Assembly (NCBI GenBank): GCA_018436705.1
Contig: JAHDLA010000003.1
Span: forward strand, 1-64,000
Direction of reading: 5' to 3'
Source of the DNA: Sedimentibacter sp.
GTDB lineage: Bacteria > Bacillota > Clostridia > Tissierellales > Sedimentibacteraceae
DNA: 64,000 nucleotides
The notes below the pieces were generated by a model. The model did not search any database and was not told the origin of the DNA. It saw only the letters and a list, made by a program, of their open reading frames with translations. The position numbers were made by a program, and so were the translations under genes. This document shows positions 36,358 through 45,307 of the stretch, piece by piece. The stretch's first letter is position 1, and every line of letters starts with the position of its first letter.

Positions 36358-38382
36358 CTATTTGTTATAGTTCTTAACAGTTTCTTCGATTAATTTATCA
36401 TTTGCAAGATAAGGAATTGTTATGTGATCCTGTCCCGCAAATTTATTGTTATATTCCATTGATGTTTCTATTGAATGATCGTTTCTTGCCCAATTTCTTC
36501 TGGACACTCCTACCATAGTATCCCATGGTATGGACTTTTTAAGAATATCGTCTACTCTTTCACTTCCGTCCAGAACCATTCCAAATCCTCCATTTATGGA
36601 TTTGCTTATTCCTACACCACCGCCGTTGTGCAGAGCAACAAGGCTCATTCCTCTGGCCGCATTTCCTGCAAAGCAGTGAACAGCCATGTCTGCTGTAACA
36701 TTGCTTCCGTCATAAATATTCGACGTCTCTCTGTAAGGAGAATCCGTACCTCCTGTATCGTGGTGGTCTCTTCCAAGCATAACAGGACCTATCTCACCAT
36801 TTCTCACCATTTCATTGAATTTTAATGCTATGTCTCTTCTTCCCAGCGCATCCTGATATAAAATCCTAGCCTGTGTTCCGACTACCAGCTTATTTTTCTC
36901 AGCATCACGAATCCATATATAGTTATCTCTATCTTGACCTCTTCTATCAGGGTTTATCACTGACATAGCCGCATGATCTGTCTTCCTGAGATCCTCAGGC
37001 TTGCCACTTAAGCACACCCATCTGAATGGGCCATATCCATAATCAAACAACATTGGACCCATTATATCCTCAACATAAGACGGGAATATAAATCCTTCAC
37101 TAGTATCAACACCGTTTTTTGCTATTTCCTTTATTCCAGAGTCAAATACCGCTTTCATGAAAGCATTGCCATAGTCAAAGAAATAAGTCCCTCTGTCAAC
37201 AAGAGTTTTAACTGCTCTGAAATGTTCTGCCAAAGATTTGTCAACCAGCTGGGCAAATTTATCCCTGTCTCTGTTTAGCAACTCAGTTCTTTCTTCAAAT
37301 GTCAACCCTTTAGGACAGTATCCTCCGTCATATGGAACGTGACAAGAAGTCTGATCAGACAGCAAATCAATATGAATGTTGTTATCCACTGCATATTCAA
37401 GCAAATCAACTATATTTCCGTGATAGGCTATTGATATGGTTTGCTTTTTACCTATATATTCCTGTGCAGTTTTAAAAGCTTCCTCCAAACTTTCCGTTGC
37501 CTTTGAAACCCACCCCTGATTTATTCTTGTTTCAATTCTGGAATAATCAACTTCCGCAATTATCCCCACTCCGTTTGCTATCTCAATTGCTTTAGGCTGA
37601 GCACCACTCATTCCTCCAAGACCGGACGTTATGAACAAATGTCCTGCCAAATCCTTGTCATCAGGGATTCCAAGCTCTTTTCTTCCTGCATTTATCAAAG
37701 TGTTAAATGTACCGTGAACAATTCCCTGAGGCCCGATGTACATCCATCCTCCTGCGGTCATCTGCCCATAGCTGGAACATCCCATTGCAGTCGCCTTAGC
37801 CCAATCATGCGGATTGTCAAACATCCCTATCATCAATCCATTGGATAAAATAACACGAGGACTTGTTTTGTGAGATTTAAAAAGCCCAAGCGGATGGCCG
37901 GACAAAATAGCAAGTGTCTGTTCATCTGTCAGCTGCTCCAGATATTTTTTTATAAGCCTGTACTGCATCCAGTTTTGGCACACCTGTCCGGTTTCACCGT
38001 AAGTTACAAGCTCATAGGGATATAATGCTACTTCATGGTTTAAATTATTGTCAATCATAACCTGAAATGCTTTTCCTTCTATGCAGTTTCCTTTATATTC
38101 ATCAATAGGTTTTCCGTAAATTCTTTCCTTTGGCATGAACCTGTAACCGTAAATTCTTCCCATGGTCATTAATTCCTCAAGAAACTCCGGTGCTAATTCT
38201 TCATGCAGACTTTCTGGAACATACCTTAAGGCATTTTTCAATGCGAGTTTGATTTCTCTTTGATTGAGTGTAAGCTCTCTTTTTGGTGCCCTTCTCACTC
38301 CATCTTTAAAAACGGGATATTCCGGCAGAATATCATCTAATTTAATAGTCATAGCTTTTGAAATGTCTGAATTATTAATCAT
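36358..38382 (-). CDS. hutU: Urocanate hydratase
   Basis: The 674-aa protein belongs to the longer type of urocanase; the bacilli have about 550 aa. Conserved segments include GRIYGYRFMP, the GSSYGQMTAGGWMYIGPQGIV region, the NAD-binding FITSGLGGMSGAQPKA, QTSCHVPYDGGYCP, and RDHHDTGGTDSPYRET near the C-terminus. It converts urocanate to imidazolone propionate. It is the first gene of the operon, with TGGAGGTG before the ATG. Confidence 0.95.
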   Translation of the reverse strand: MINNSDISKAMTIKLDDILPEYPVFKDGVRRAPKRELTLNQREIKLALKNALRYVPESLHEELAPEFLEELMTMGRIYGYRFMPKERIYGKPIDEYKGNCIEGKAFQVMIDNNLNHEVALYPYELVTYGETGQVCQNWMQYRLIKKYLEQLTDEQTLAILSGHPLGLFKSHKTSPRVILSNGLMIGMFDNPHDWAKATAMGCSSYGQMTAGGWMYIGPQGIVHGTFNTLINAGRKELGIPDDKDLAGHLFITSGLGGMSGAQPKAIEIANGVGIIAEVDYSRIETRINQGWVSKATESLEEAFKTAQEYIGKKQTISIAYHGNIVDLLEYAVDNNIHIDLLSDQTSCHVPYDGGYCPKGLTFEERTELLNRDRDKFAQLVDKSLAEHFRAVKTLVDRGTYFFDYGNAFMKAVFDSGIKEIAKNGVDTSEGFIFPSYVEDIMGPMLFDYGYGPFRWVCLSGKPEDLRKTDHAAMSVINPDRRGQDRDNYIWIRDAEKNKLVVGTQARILYQDALGRRDIALKFNEMVRNGEIGPVMLGRDHHDTGGTDSPYRETSNIYDGSNVTADMAVHCFAGNAARGMSLVALHNGGGVGISKSINGGFGMVLDGSERVDDILKKSIPWDTMVGVSRRNWARNDHSIETSMEYNNKFAGQDHITIPYLANDKLIEETVKNYNK

Positions 38383-38542
38383 AAAACACCTCCATTTATT
38401 TACTGATTATATTATATATTATCAGCGTCGATAATTCGTCTAAATTTAAGATTACTTAAAGCTTCTCTATCTATAATGTAACTAAGCTAATAAGATAAAC
38501 TTATTACTTACCCTCTCCCCCTTGTTTTTTTATAAATATATT
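38383..38542 (-). promoter_or_regulatory. Leader region of the hut operon
   Basis: This is an AT-rich region of about 160 bp directly upstream of hutU, with the ribosome site at 38386-38392. On the minus strand it carries five UAG triplets (38489-38487, 38484-38482, 38473-38471, 38469-38467, 38442-38440), the kind of sequence HutP binds. Their spacing does not match the regular 4-nt spacing of Bacillus, and I see only a weak hairpin (TTATC/GATAA, about 38413-38434) as a candidate terminator. The promoter itself is not clear. Confidence 0.4.
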
Positions 38543-38579
38543 ATTAGGCCTTACGTGCGATGTAGGGTCTAATTTTTTA
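38543..38579 (+). terminator. Plus-strand terminator-like hairpin in the hut/SARP spacer
   Basis: ATTAGGCCTTACG (38543-38555) pairs with TGTAGGGTCTAAT (38561-38573), a 13-bp stem with a 5-nt loop. Three G-U pairs form only if RNA is made from the plus strand; the minus-strand RNA would have A-C mismatches at those places. A T-run of six follows. There is no known plus-strand gene upstream of it, so it may end a small RNA antisense to the hut leader or shield the SARP gene. Confidence 0.55.
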
Positions 38580-38587
38580 TGTTTTAA

Positions 38588-38616
38588 TTGAAAAACCATC
38601 AATAATAATGTATCAT
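38588..38616 (+). promoter_or_regulatory. Promoter of the SARP-like regulator
   Basis: TTGAAA (38588-38593), 17 bp, TATCAT (38611-38616), located 27 bp upstream of the ATG and just after the terminator-like hairpin. Confidence 0.65.
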
Positions 38617-38643
38617 TAAACTAACAGAATTCGAGGTGTTAAC

Positions 38644-40317
38644 ATGGATATTATTTCGGTAAAACTGCTGGGAACTCCGTCAGTAAAGCTTAATAATAAA
38701 TATGTAAGCTTCCCGTACAAAAAATCGGAAGCATTGTTTTACTATGTCCTCATAAACAAAAAAATATCCAGAGAAGAAGCAATCAACATATTTTGGACAG
38801 ACTCTGGAGAAGAAACTGGAAGAAAAAATTTAAGAGATGCTCTGTACAAAATAAAGACAAGCACAATTGAAGGCATCTTTTCCAATTCAAAATCATTTAT
38901 AGAATTTTCAAACAATCTGATTATTGAATCTGATGTGGACAAAATTAATGAAGCAAACGCAGTTAATCTGTATACAGGCGATTTTTTATTAAATTTTTCC
39001 GTGAAAAACTGCTATGATTTTGAAGATTGGATGCATGATAAAAGAAACTACTACAAAAACATATACGTTAAATCCGTATACGGTAAAATGAATGATCTAA
39101 TAAGCATAAGCGATTTTAGCAGCATTGAAAAGTACGGAAATATTCTCATTAAAAATGATCCTTACAATGAAAAAACTTATCGTTATTTAATGAAAACACA
39201 CGCGCTTTCCGAGTATTATAACAAAGCCATCAAACTTTATTATGAACTGTCTGACGTATTGAAAAAAGATTTGGACGTTGAACCGGAACTTAAAACAAAG
39301 AAACTTTTCAAAGAAATTTTAGAACTGAAAAATACCATTAATTCGGACTATGAAAACAATTATATTAATTTAAAAAGTAGAGTTGAAAATTTAACCGATT
39401 ACTACACAATGTACCATGAGACCTATCCTTCTTTGTCATCTGAAACAATAGAAACTTCAGATACTTCAAATATAAGTGACATTGAATCCGAACTGAAAAA
39501 TATTGAAAAAGATTTAGACACCATAGATGATTTAGATACTGAATACATAAAAATAAAAATGAAAGCATCTTACCTTGCAGGAAGATACTACATTTCCATA
39601 GGTGAATATGAAAAAGGAATTAAAAACATACAAATAAGCATTAAACTGGCAAATAAACTTGATAATTTAATATATTTATTAAGTAATTACAAGCAAATGA
39701 TTTTCTATGCAATACAAACAGGCAATAATGATACCATGAATGATTATATTAACAAGTGTTTAAATCTTCTGAAAAAAAGAGACATTATAGATGAAAGAGG
39801 CATAATTCTAAGACTGCAGGGACTTTATTTTATTAAGACAGGTAACCTCAAAGAAGCGGACAGAGTATTGAATGAATCTATTAGCATTTTTTCAAGTCTG
39901 AATAAATTCAGCGGCAAGTACAGCGTTAACATTTCTGCATGCTATAATTATTTGGGACAAATGAATCGAGACACGGAAAATTATGAAGACGCCTATTGTT
40001 ATTTTATGAAAGCAATTGATATATGCATTGAAAACTCAGTTGTCAAGGGGTTGGAAATTTTTTATTCAAATGCCGGGCAAGCGCTGTACAACTTGGGAAG
40101 ATTCAAGGAAGCTGAAGAATTAATAGATAAATCCATTAAATATTTTGATAAATTCAATGCTATTTGGGGCAGAGACTTTGCAGAATACTATAAATCTCTA
40201 TTGGAAATAAAAAAAGGGAATTATACAGAAGCTAAATATCATTCCCAAAAAGCATACAGCCTTGCAAAAAAACTTGATAATCCCAGATCTTTGAACTTGA
40301 TTGAAAAGCTTATGTGA
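38644..40317 (+). CDS. SARP/BTAD-type transcriptional regulator with TPR domain
   Basis: The 557-aa protein starts with a winged-helix DNA-binding domain (about 1-85; ISVKLLGTPSVKLN, SREEAINIFWTDS, RKNLRDALYKIK). A BTAD domain follows (about 110-225; EDWMHDKRNYYKN, DLDVEPELKTKKLF). The C-terminal half (about 290-557) is a set of TPR-like helical repeats. Such regulators activate nearby gene clusters. It is divergent from hutU, so the hut operon is the most likely target; that is inference. GAGGTG precedes the ATG. Confidence 0.85.
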   Translation: MDIISVKLLGTPSVKLNNKYVSFPYKKSEALFYYVLINKKISREEAINIFWTDSGEETGRKNLRDALYKIKTSTIEGIFSNSKSFIEFSNNLIIESDVDKINEANAVNLYTGDFLLNFSVKNCYDFEDWMHDKRNYYKNIYVKSVYGKMNDLISISDFSSIEKYGNILIKNDPYNEKTYRYLMKTHALSEYYNKAIKLYYELSDVLKKDLDVEPELKTKKLFKEILELKNTINSDYENNYINLKSRVENLTDYYTMYHETYPSLSSETIETSDTSNISDIESELKNIEKDLDTIDDLDTEYIKIKMKASYLAGRYYISIGEYEKGIKNIQISIKLANKLDNLIYLLSNYKQMIFYAIQTGNNDTMNDYINKCLNLLKKRDIIDERGIILRLQGLYFIKTGNLKEADRVLNESISIFSSLNKFSGKYSVNISACYNYLGQMNRDTENYEDAYCYFMKAIDICIENSVVKGLEIFYSNAGQALYNLGRFKEAEELIDKSIKYFDKFNAIWGRDFAEYYKSLLEIKKGNYTEAKYHSQKAYSLAKKLDNPRSLNLIEKLM

Positions 40318-40345
40318 CAGTGGAATATAACAACTACTGTCACAT
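40312..40345. terminator. Hairpin between the SARP gene and the ABC exporter operon
   Basis: A perfect 10-bp stem, ATGTGACAGT with ACTGTCACAT, around a 14-nt loop. The first arm contains the TGA stop of the regulator gene. It separates two convergent genes; the T-run is weak in both directions. Confidence 0.55.
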
Positions 40346-40355
40346 ACTTATTATA

Positions 40356-41054
40356 TCAATAAATTTTTTTTATAAATTTTTTGATAAATAATAATATCCA
40401 TATAGTCGACACTGCAATGCATAAAAAAAAGTAAAACAATGAACTTTCCATAAAAAATTTGGCAATCCATAATGATGGTAAAAAGAATAATAAATACTGG
40501 AACTTCTCTGCAGTTAAAAATGCCGCTGGAATTCCTAATATTATAATTCCCGATAACTTCATTACTGCCATACCCTCTACCTTATTTGAAGCAATTGATA
40601 TTACCATCATTGACATTATAAGCCCAAGCATTGATGTTAATATTGATATTCCAATTATACGCCATGTGTCAGGTTCTGTCAGTGAAAATATCATCATCAC
40701 AATAATTGTCATAAAAAAAGATGCTGCCAAAGGGAGTCCTAATTTTGAAATTAAATATCCGCTTTTCCCGAGAGGTGTAACTGCCATATGCCTTGTTATT
40801 CCTTCATCAACATCACCAAGAATTACCATGGCGGAAACATATGAAATCATCATAGGAGTTAGTACTGCCAAAAGTAAATCAAATAAAATATAATATGGTT
40901 CAAGCATTGACACAGACGGTATGCCAAATTTAAACAATACCCCGCATAGAAACGGCGCGAAGCATACTATAAAAAGCATGGCATCCTTAGTAATCTGTAT
41001 TAAATACTGCTTAAATGAAATAAATAATTTCCCACAATTCCCACCGGAGTTCAT
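40356..41054 (-). CDS. ABC transporter permease
   Basis: The 232-aa protein has six hydrophobic segments and no soluble domain, as expected for a small ABC-2-type exporter permease. Its ATG overlaps the stop of the preceding permease gene (ATGA). It is the last gene of a TetR-ATPase-permease-permease operon. The substrate is unknown; such units often export antimicrobials or lipids. Confidence 0.78.
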   Translation of the reverse strand: MNSGGNCGKLFISFKQYLIQITKDAMLFIVCFAPFLCGVLFKFGIPSVSMLEPYYILFDLLLAVLTPMMISYVSAMVILGDVDEGITRHMAVTPLGKSGYLISKLGLPLAASFFMTIIVMMIFSLTEPDTWRIIGISILTSMLGLIMSMMVISIASNKVEGMAVMKLSGIIILGIPAAFLTAEKFQYLLFFLPSLWIAKFFMESSLFYFFLCIAVSTIWILLFIKKFIKKIY

Positions 41055-41734
41055 AGCTTTATACCTCCAAGATTTTGAAACATTTTAATTACATTAAAGC
41101 GTGCCACTTTATATAAAACCAAAAACCACATTAGCAACACTGACAAAATAAACAAAGTATAATTACTGCTGCCACTTATCATACTTATTACCATACAACC
41201 AGGATGCAAAAGCATAAGTTTGTTGTCATAACCAAACATATATAGAAGAGGTGGAATAAAAATTATAATTTCAACTGGAACAACTGCCGTTACAAACTGA
41301 TTCAAGCTATTTATATTAATTGAAATAATCAATCCCACAAGAGTAAACAACACAGAACCGGCAAATACTCCCGTTAAAACAATCGGTATATTTTGAACAC
41401 CTGCTGATAATGCAATAGAAGCACCTGAAATTACAGATATCACACCCAGCGATACAACTTTTGAAATTATATAATCATCTGCCTTTACAGGTGAAACAGC
41501 TATGGTGCTGAGCACTCTCTCACTTTTTTCCAACAAAACTATTGCCCCCATAAAAAATAGTCCCATTGCAGAAGGATCAGAAAATATTAAAACTGCTGCA
41601 ATTTTTCCTCTCCATTCTAAAGGCAGAAAAAGTAATACAAAAATATACATTAAGGTAAAAACAACATAAACAAAGTAAAATCCATACTTGTACTGAAATC
41701 TAATATCGCCGCAAATAAGATTTATGAGCCTCAT
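41051..41734 (-). CDS. ABC transporter permease
   Basis: The 227-aa protein has six predicted membrane segments and a size like its neighbour, with which it likely pairs as a heterodimer. Its ATG overlaps the stop of the ATPase gene (ATGA). The short soluble stretch LLEKSERVLSTIAVSPVKADDYIISK between the second and third segments resembles the ABC-2 permease cytoplasmic helix (shown in part). Confidence 0.78.
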   Translation of the reverse strand: MRLINLICGDIRFQYKYGFYFVYVVFTLMYIFVLLFLPLEWRGKIAAVLIFSDPSAMGLFFMGAIVLLEKSERVLSTIAVSPVKADDYIISKVVSLGVISVISGASIALSAGVQNIPIVLTGVFAGSVLFTLVGLIISININSLNQFVTAVVPVEIIIFIPPLLYMFGYDNKLMLLHPGCMVISMISGSSNYTLFILSVLLMWFLVLYKVARFNVIKMFQNLGGIKL

Positions 41735-42576
41735 TGTAACACACTCCCTGTAACTTCCGCAAATATATCATCCAAGGTAGGTTCGCTGCTGTGTATCGAT
41801 ACAATTCTATTTGATTTTATCAACTCATAAAGCATCATATCTTCTGATGTTTTGTTAAGCAGGCATTCTCGAGTTTCTTCTTTGCCATCCATGAAAGTAT
41901 ATTTTATTTTTGCAGCACCCTTGGACATAATTAAATTATGCGGTGAATCCAATGCTTTTATACTTCCATTAACTATAAAAGCCACTCTGTCGCATAATTC
42001 CGTAGCATCAACCATATTATGCGTTGTAAGAATTATGGTCCTTCCTTTTTCTTTTTCCTTGAGAATTATGTTTTTCATAATTCTGCTGTTATTTGGATCT
42101 AATCCGTTGGTGGGCTCATCCAAAAATAAAATATCCGGATTGTGAAGCAATGCTTTTATGAAGTTCAGCCTTGACTTCATGCCCTTTGAATATTCTGAAA
42201 CTTTTTTGCCTCCATCGTTTTGCAATCCAACCATTTTTAATGCTTCATCAATATCTCTGAGTTCTTTGGAATATAATGACCCGAAGAACTTTAGGTTTTC
42301 CCTCCCTGTCAGCTTCTCATACAAGGAAGGAAATTCAAAATCAACACCGATATTTTCATAAAAATCATTTTTATAGCTTTTGCATTCTGTTTCGTTTACA
42401 ATTGCATTTCCCCTATAACCTCTAATTAGCCCCGTCAGTATCTTTTGCAAAGTGCTTTTGCCTGCTCCGGAAGGCCCTAAGAAACCGAATATCTCTCCCT
42501 TTTGAACACTAAAGTTCATGTGCTCTATAAAAGGTTTATGGTTATAGCTGAATGATAGATCAACAACTTCAATCAT
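41731..42576 (-). CDS. ABC transporter ATP-binding protein
   Basis: The 281-aa ATPase has Walker A GPSGAGKST (about 34-42), a degenerate signature SKGMKSRL (C-loop) instead of LSGGQ, Walker B DILFLDEPTNGLDP, and the H-loop TTHNM. A C-terminal regulatory extension of about 70 aa is typical of drug or antibiotic exporters of the ABC-2 type. It follows the TetR gene, whose stop lies just before its ATG. Confidence 0.88.
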   Translation of the reverse strand: MIEVVDLSFSYNHKPFIEHMNFSVQKGEIFGFLGPSGAGKSTLQKILTGLIRGYRGNAIVNETECKSYKNDFYENIGVDFEFPSLYEKLTGRENLKFFGSLYSKELRDIDEALKMVGLQNDGGKKVSEYSKGMKSRLNFIKALLHNPDILFLDEPTNGLDPNNSRIMKNIILKEKEKGRTIILTTHNMVDATELCDRVAFIVNGSIKALDSPHNLIMSKGAAKIKYTFMDGKEETRECLLNKTSEDMMLYELIKSNRIVSIHSSEPTLDDIFAEVTGSVLQ

Positions 42577-42577
42577 T

Positions 42578-43171
42578 TTATTCCTCCGTTAATTGAATAG
42601 CAATTCCTTTTATCATAAGCTTCAATGATTGGTCAAACACATCTTCGCCTATTTCCCTTTTATGCAGCATGGACATAAAAATACCGCGCAATGCTCCGCT
42701 GAAATATTTAATGTCAACATCATCCCTATGTGGAATTATCCCCAAAATATTTTCAATTATTAAATCATCCTGAGCAAGATGTTTCTCCACAATATCAAGA
42801 GGAAGTTTTCTCATCAGTAGTTCTAATTCTCCATTTGTTAGAATTTTCAAAAGAAATGTATCTTCAACTTTTTTATAAAATCCAAATAAAAATTCAGCTA
42901 ATATTTCGCTGTCAATATTGCCGCTTAAAGCTTGTAATCCATGTATTACACAGCTTTGTATTTCATCATGTACCTCATTAATCACGTCAAATAGCAGCAA
43001 CTCTTTTGAATCATAAAACAAATAAAATGTTCCTTTAGGTATATTTACTCTTTTAACCAGCTCGTCAACTGTTGTTTTTTTAATACCATATCTATTTAAG
43101 CACTCTTTCGCTTCTTCTTTCAGCCTAGTTTTAATATACTCTCTTTCTTGTTCAGTAAAAGACTTTGGCAT
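42578..43171 (-). CDS. TetR family transcriptional regulator
   Basis: The 197-aa protein has the N-terminal TetR HTH (VDELVKRVNIPKGTFYLFYDSKELL, shown in part) and a helical ligand-binding domain. It is the first gene of the exporter operon and very probably represses it and is released by the exported compound or a related ligand. AAGGAGAGG precedes the ATG. Confidence 0.9.
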   Translation of the reverse strand: MPKSFTEQEREYIKTRLKEEAKECLNRYGIKKTTVDELVKRVNIPKGTFYLFYDSKELLLFDVINEVHDEIQSCVIHGLQALSGNIDSEILAEFLFGFYKKVEDTFLLKILTNGELELLMRKLPLDIVEKHLAQDDLIIENILGIIPHRDDVDIKYFSGALRGIFMSMLHKREIGEDVFDQSLKLMIKGIAIQLTEE

Positions 43172-43220
43172 AATCCTCTCCTTTTATTCATACCATTTGA
43201 CCGTATTTATTTTTTTAGTC

Positions 43221-43249
43221 ATTATAACTCATAACAATTTTTTTGTCAA
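43221..43249 (-). promoter_or_regulatory. Consensus promoter of the TetR-ABC operon
   Basis: On the minus strand, TTGACA (43249-43244), 17 bp, TATAAT (43226-43221). About 20 bp downstream is TACGGTCAAATGGTA, a possible imperfect operator. Confidence 0.75.
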
Positions 43250-43365
43250 CAACTTATTCTTTACTTTTTATATTGCTCAGCATAGGTCTTATAATAATTT
43301 TTAGAGGTAAATATGACATTATCTCCAGCCTCACTTCAAATAGCTAAAAAATATATTCTCATAAT

Positions 43366-43404
43366 TAAAAAATCAATATGCGGTTTATATCTCCGCATAT
43401 TGAT
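43366..43404 (-). terminator. Terminator overlapping the end of the NlpC-like gene
   Basis: A perfect 12-bp stem, ATCAATATGCGG with CCGCATATTGAT, around a 9-nt loop. On the minus strand the first arm includes the final codons of the gene and the loop holds the TAA; a T-run follows. Confidence 0.8.
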
Positions 43405-43972
43405 ATATTGGCGAAAATTCATCTCCGTTATATGCTTTCCTACCCCAATCCGAATTTTTAAGATTTCCGCTAAATACAGTTCTGCCCTTTATATTTAGCA
43501 AATCTTGAGGTCTCACAAGATTTCTCGATTTACTAAAATCAACTATGTTGCTTTTATTTAGAATATAGTACACAAATTCCGAACATAAATATCTATTATC
43601 ATTACATGATTCTCTATTAAAGAAGCAATTAATAAGTCCAACATAATTATATTTATATGAATCTCTATTTAAAATAAATTCATTCATTAAGTTCTCCGTT
43701 TTTAAATACTGCTTACGTGTTACTTCAATTTCCATTACTAAACCGTGGAGATTATTGTTTCTGCTGTACACTCCTTTATTCAAATCCTCCTTGACGAAAC
43801 GTCCTACAAAAGGGTTGTATGTATATTTTCTGCCGAAGCTGTACATTTTGCTCAAATTTTTATCCAGAGAAATTGAGGCATGCGTATATTCATCACCTGT
43901 TACAACTCCGATTAATCTTGACAAAATTGTGTTTGTTCTTGTAAGAACAACATAAATTTTTTTGCTTTCCAT
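43385..43972 (-). CDS. Permuted NlpC/P60-like (papain-fold) hydrolase
   Basis: The 195-aa protein has no signal peptide. It has an N-terminal His (His31 in DEYTHASISL) and a later Cys (Cys130 in RYLCSEFVYYIL). This order, with His before Cys, fits the circularly permuted YiiX/YebB-type NlpC/P60 proteins. These cleave amide or lipid bonds. Substrate and partner are unknown, and it stands alone with its own terminator. AAGGAGC precedes the ATG. Confidence 0.7.
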   Translation of the reverse strand: MESKKIYVVLTRTNTILSRLIGVVTGDEYTHASISLDKNLSKMYSFGRKYTYNPFVGRFVKEDLNKGVYSRNNNLHGLVMEIEVTRKQYLKTENLMNEFILNRDSYKYNYVGLINCFFNRESCNDNRYLCSEFVYYILNKSNIVDFSKSRNLVRPQDLLNIKGRTVFSGNLKNSDWGRKAYNGDEFSPIYQYAEI

Positions 43973-44093
43973 AATTAGCTCCTTATTTCTGCTATGCCTC
44001 CAATTATGGAATAATAATTTTAATTTACTATAAAATAAAGATTAATGAATTATTAAAATTTAATTGTAATATCATAAAATAATATTGAATTTA

Positions 44094-44669
44094 TTAATCG
44101 CCTCTGTGGTGCTCTTCGTATTTTTGAAACGCTTTTTTACTGATTAAATTAAATACAAGAATTAATAATATGTACAGTATAGATTTTACCGGGTTTTCGA
44201 AAAACGAGCTGACATTTTCACCTATAAAGGACAAGGATAAAACCATCACAAATTTTGAAGGAAGCATAGTGATTAAAAACCGCTGAGTATCCATGTTAGC
44301 AAGAGCAGCAGCGCCACTAATCAAAAATGAAGGTGTAAACGGAAAACAATACAAAAAAAACAAAACCGTCATATCTTTCTTTTTTATCTTATCAAGGGTT
44401 CCTCTGTATCTGCTGTTTTTTATCCTAACCTCAAGTCTGTTCCCCCCAATTTTCCTGATTACTAAAAATAAAAGAAAAGTGCCGATGCAATTCCCCAGCC
44501 ATGAATAAAGATAGCCGAAGAAAAATCCAAAGGCAGCAACATTTATTATTACAAATCCAACCAGCGGCAATACAGGAATAAATGCCTCTATTATAGGCAG
44601 CAATATACCTGCCAACGGTCCTATTTTCTCAACATAGTCAAACAAAATATAAAATTTTTCATAATCCAT
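44094..44669 (-). CDS. TVP38/TMEM64 family (VTT domain) membrane protein
   Basis: The 191-aa protein has about five membrane segments. The central VTT/DedA-like region contains GNCIGTFLLFLVIRKIGG and FFLYCFPFTPSFLISGAAALA. Members act in lipid scrambling or membrane maintenance, but the bacterial roles are poorly known. The ribosome site is weak (AAAAGAAA). It is divergent from the 2H phosphodiesterase gene. Confidence 0.8.
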   Translation of the reverse strand: MDYEKFYILFDYVEKIGPLAGILLPIIEAFIPVLPLVGFVIINVAAFGFFFGYLYSWLGNCIGTFLLFLVIRKIGGNRLEVRIKNSRYRGTLDKIKKKDMTVLFFLYCFPFTPSFLISGAAALANMDTQRFLITMLPSKFVMVLSLSFIGENVSSFFENPVKSILYILLILVFNLISKKAFQKYEEHHRGD

Positions 44670-44748
44670 GATTTCTTTTCAATTCCTTACTTCATAATTT
44701 ATATATAATATACCCTGTTTTTTAGTTCTGATTTATTATAATACAGAC

Positions 44749-44776
44749 TTGAATAATTTGAAATATAAAATATAAT
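44749..44776 (+). promoter_or_regulatory. Promoter of the 2H phosphodiesterase gene
   Basis: TTGAAT (44749-44754), 16 bp, TATAAT (44771-44776), 30 bp before the ATG. Confidence 0.5.
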
Positions 44777-44806
44777 ATAAAAAGAACAACTCAGAAAGGA
44801 TAATTC

Positions 44807-45307
44807 ATGAAATATTTTATAGGTATACATATTCCAAAAGATTACAAACATAAAATTGAATTGCTGCGAGCAGAATTTAGATTTTTTTCTACGGAACCAC
44901 ATATAACTATTGTTCCGCCACCATCGCTTCCTGATAATGACTCTTTCATAAAAAACACAGTTGAAGTGTGCAGGAAAACAGAAAAATTTCATATTAAGCT
45001 TGGCTCCCTAGAACAGTTTGGACGCAGAGTGTTATATGTAAGTGTTGATTCACCGGAACTTACAGCATTATATAATAATCTTTTTCAGTCATTAGGGCTT
45101 AAAAAAGAAGCAAGAGACTACACGCCTCATCTCACTGTCATAAAAGAAAGGCGAAACAGAAAGATTGATATTGATATTGCAAGAAAACGAACAGAAGTTA
45201 AACTGCCTGAATTTTCCGAGTACGATTTAAATTCTGTTACAATATATCGACAGCCAAAAGAGCGATTCATTTATGTACCTTACATGCAGATTCCTATAGG
45301 GAGATAA
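44807..45307 (+). CDS. RNA 2',3'-cyclic phosphodiesterase (2H family)
   Basis: The 166-aa protein has the two HxTx motifs that define the 2H superfamily: HITI (His32/Thr34) and HLTV (His108/Thr110), about 75 residues apart. The family includes the ThpR/LigT 2'-5' RNA ligase-like enzymes, which hydrolyse 2',3'-cyclic phosphates of RNA ends. Length matches a bare catalytic domain. It is a single gene with its own terminator; AGAAAGG precedes the ATG. Confidence 0.8.
   Translation: MKYFIGIHIPKDYKHKIELLRAEFRFFSTEPHITIVPPPSLPDNDSFIKNTVEVCRKTEKFHIKLGSLEQFGRRVLYVSVDSPELTALYNNLFQSLGLKKEARDYTPHLTVIKERRNRKIDIDIARKRTEVKLPEFSEYDLNSVTIYRQPKERFIYVPYMQIPIGR

Noticed and set aside
38383..38542. A regular HutP-type NAG array and terminator in the hut leader
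   Set aside because: UAG triplets are present, but their spacing (2, 8, 1 and 24 nt) does not fit the periodic Bacillus sites, and I could not find a strong overlapping terminator. It is kept only as a low-confidence leader feature.
43313..43498. A 61-codon plus-strand frame after the TetR promoter
   Set aside because: It overlaps the terminator and 3' end of the NlpC-like gene in antisense and has no convincing product, so it is read as a shadow frame.
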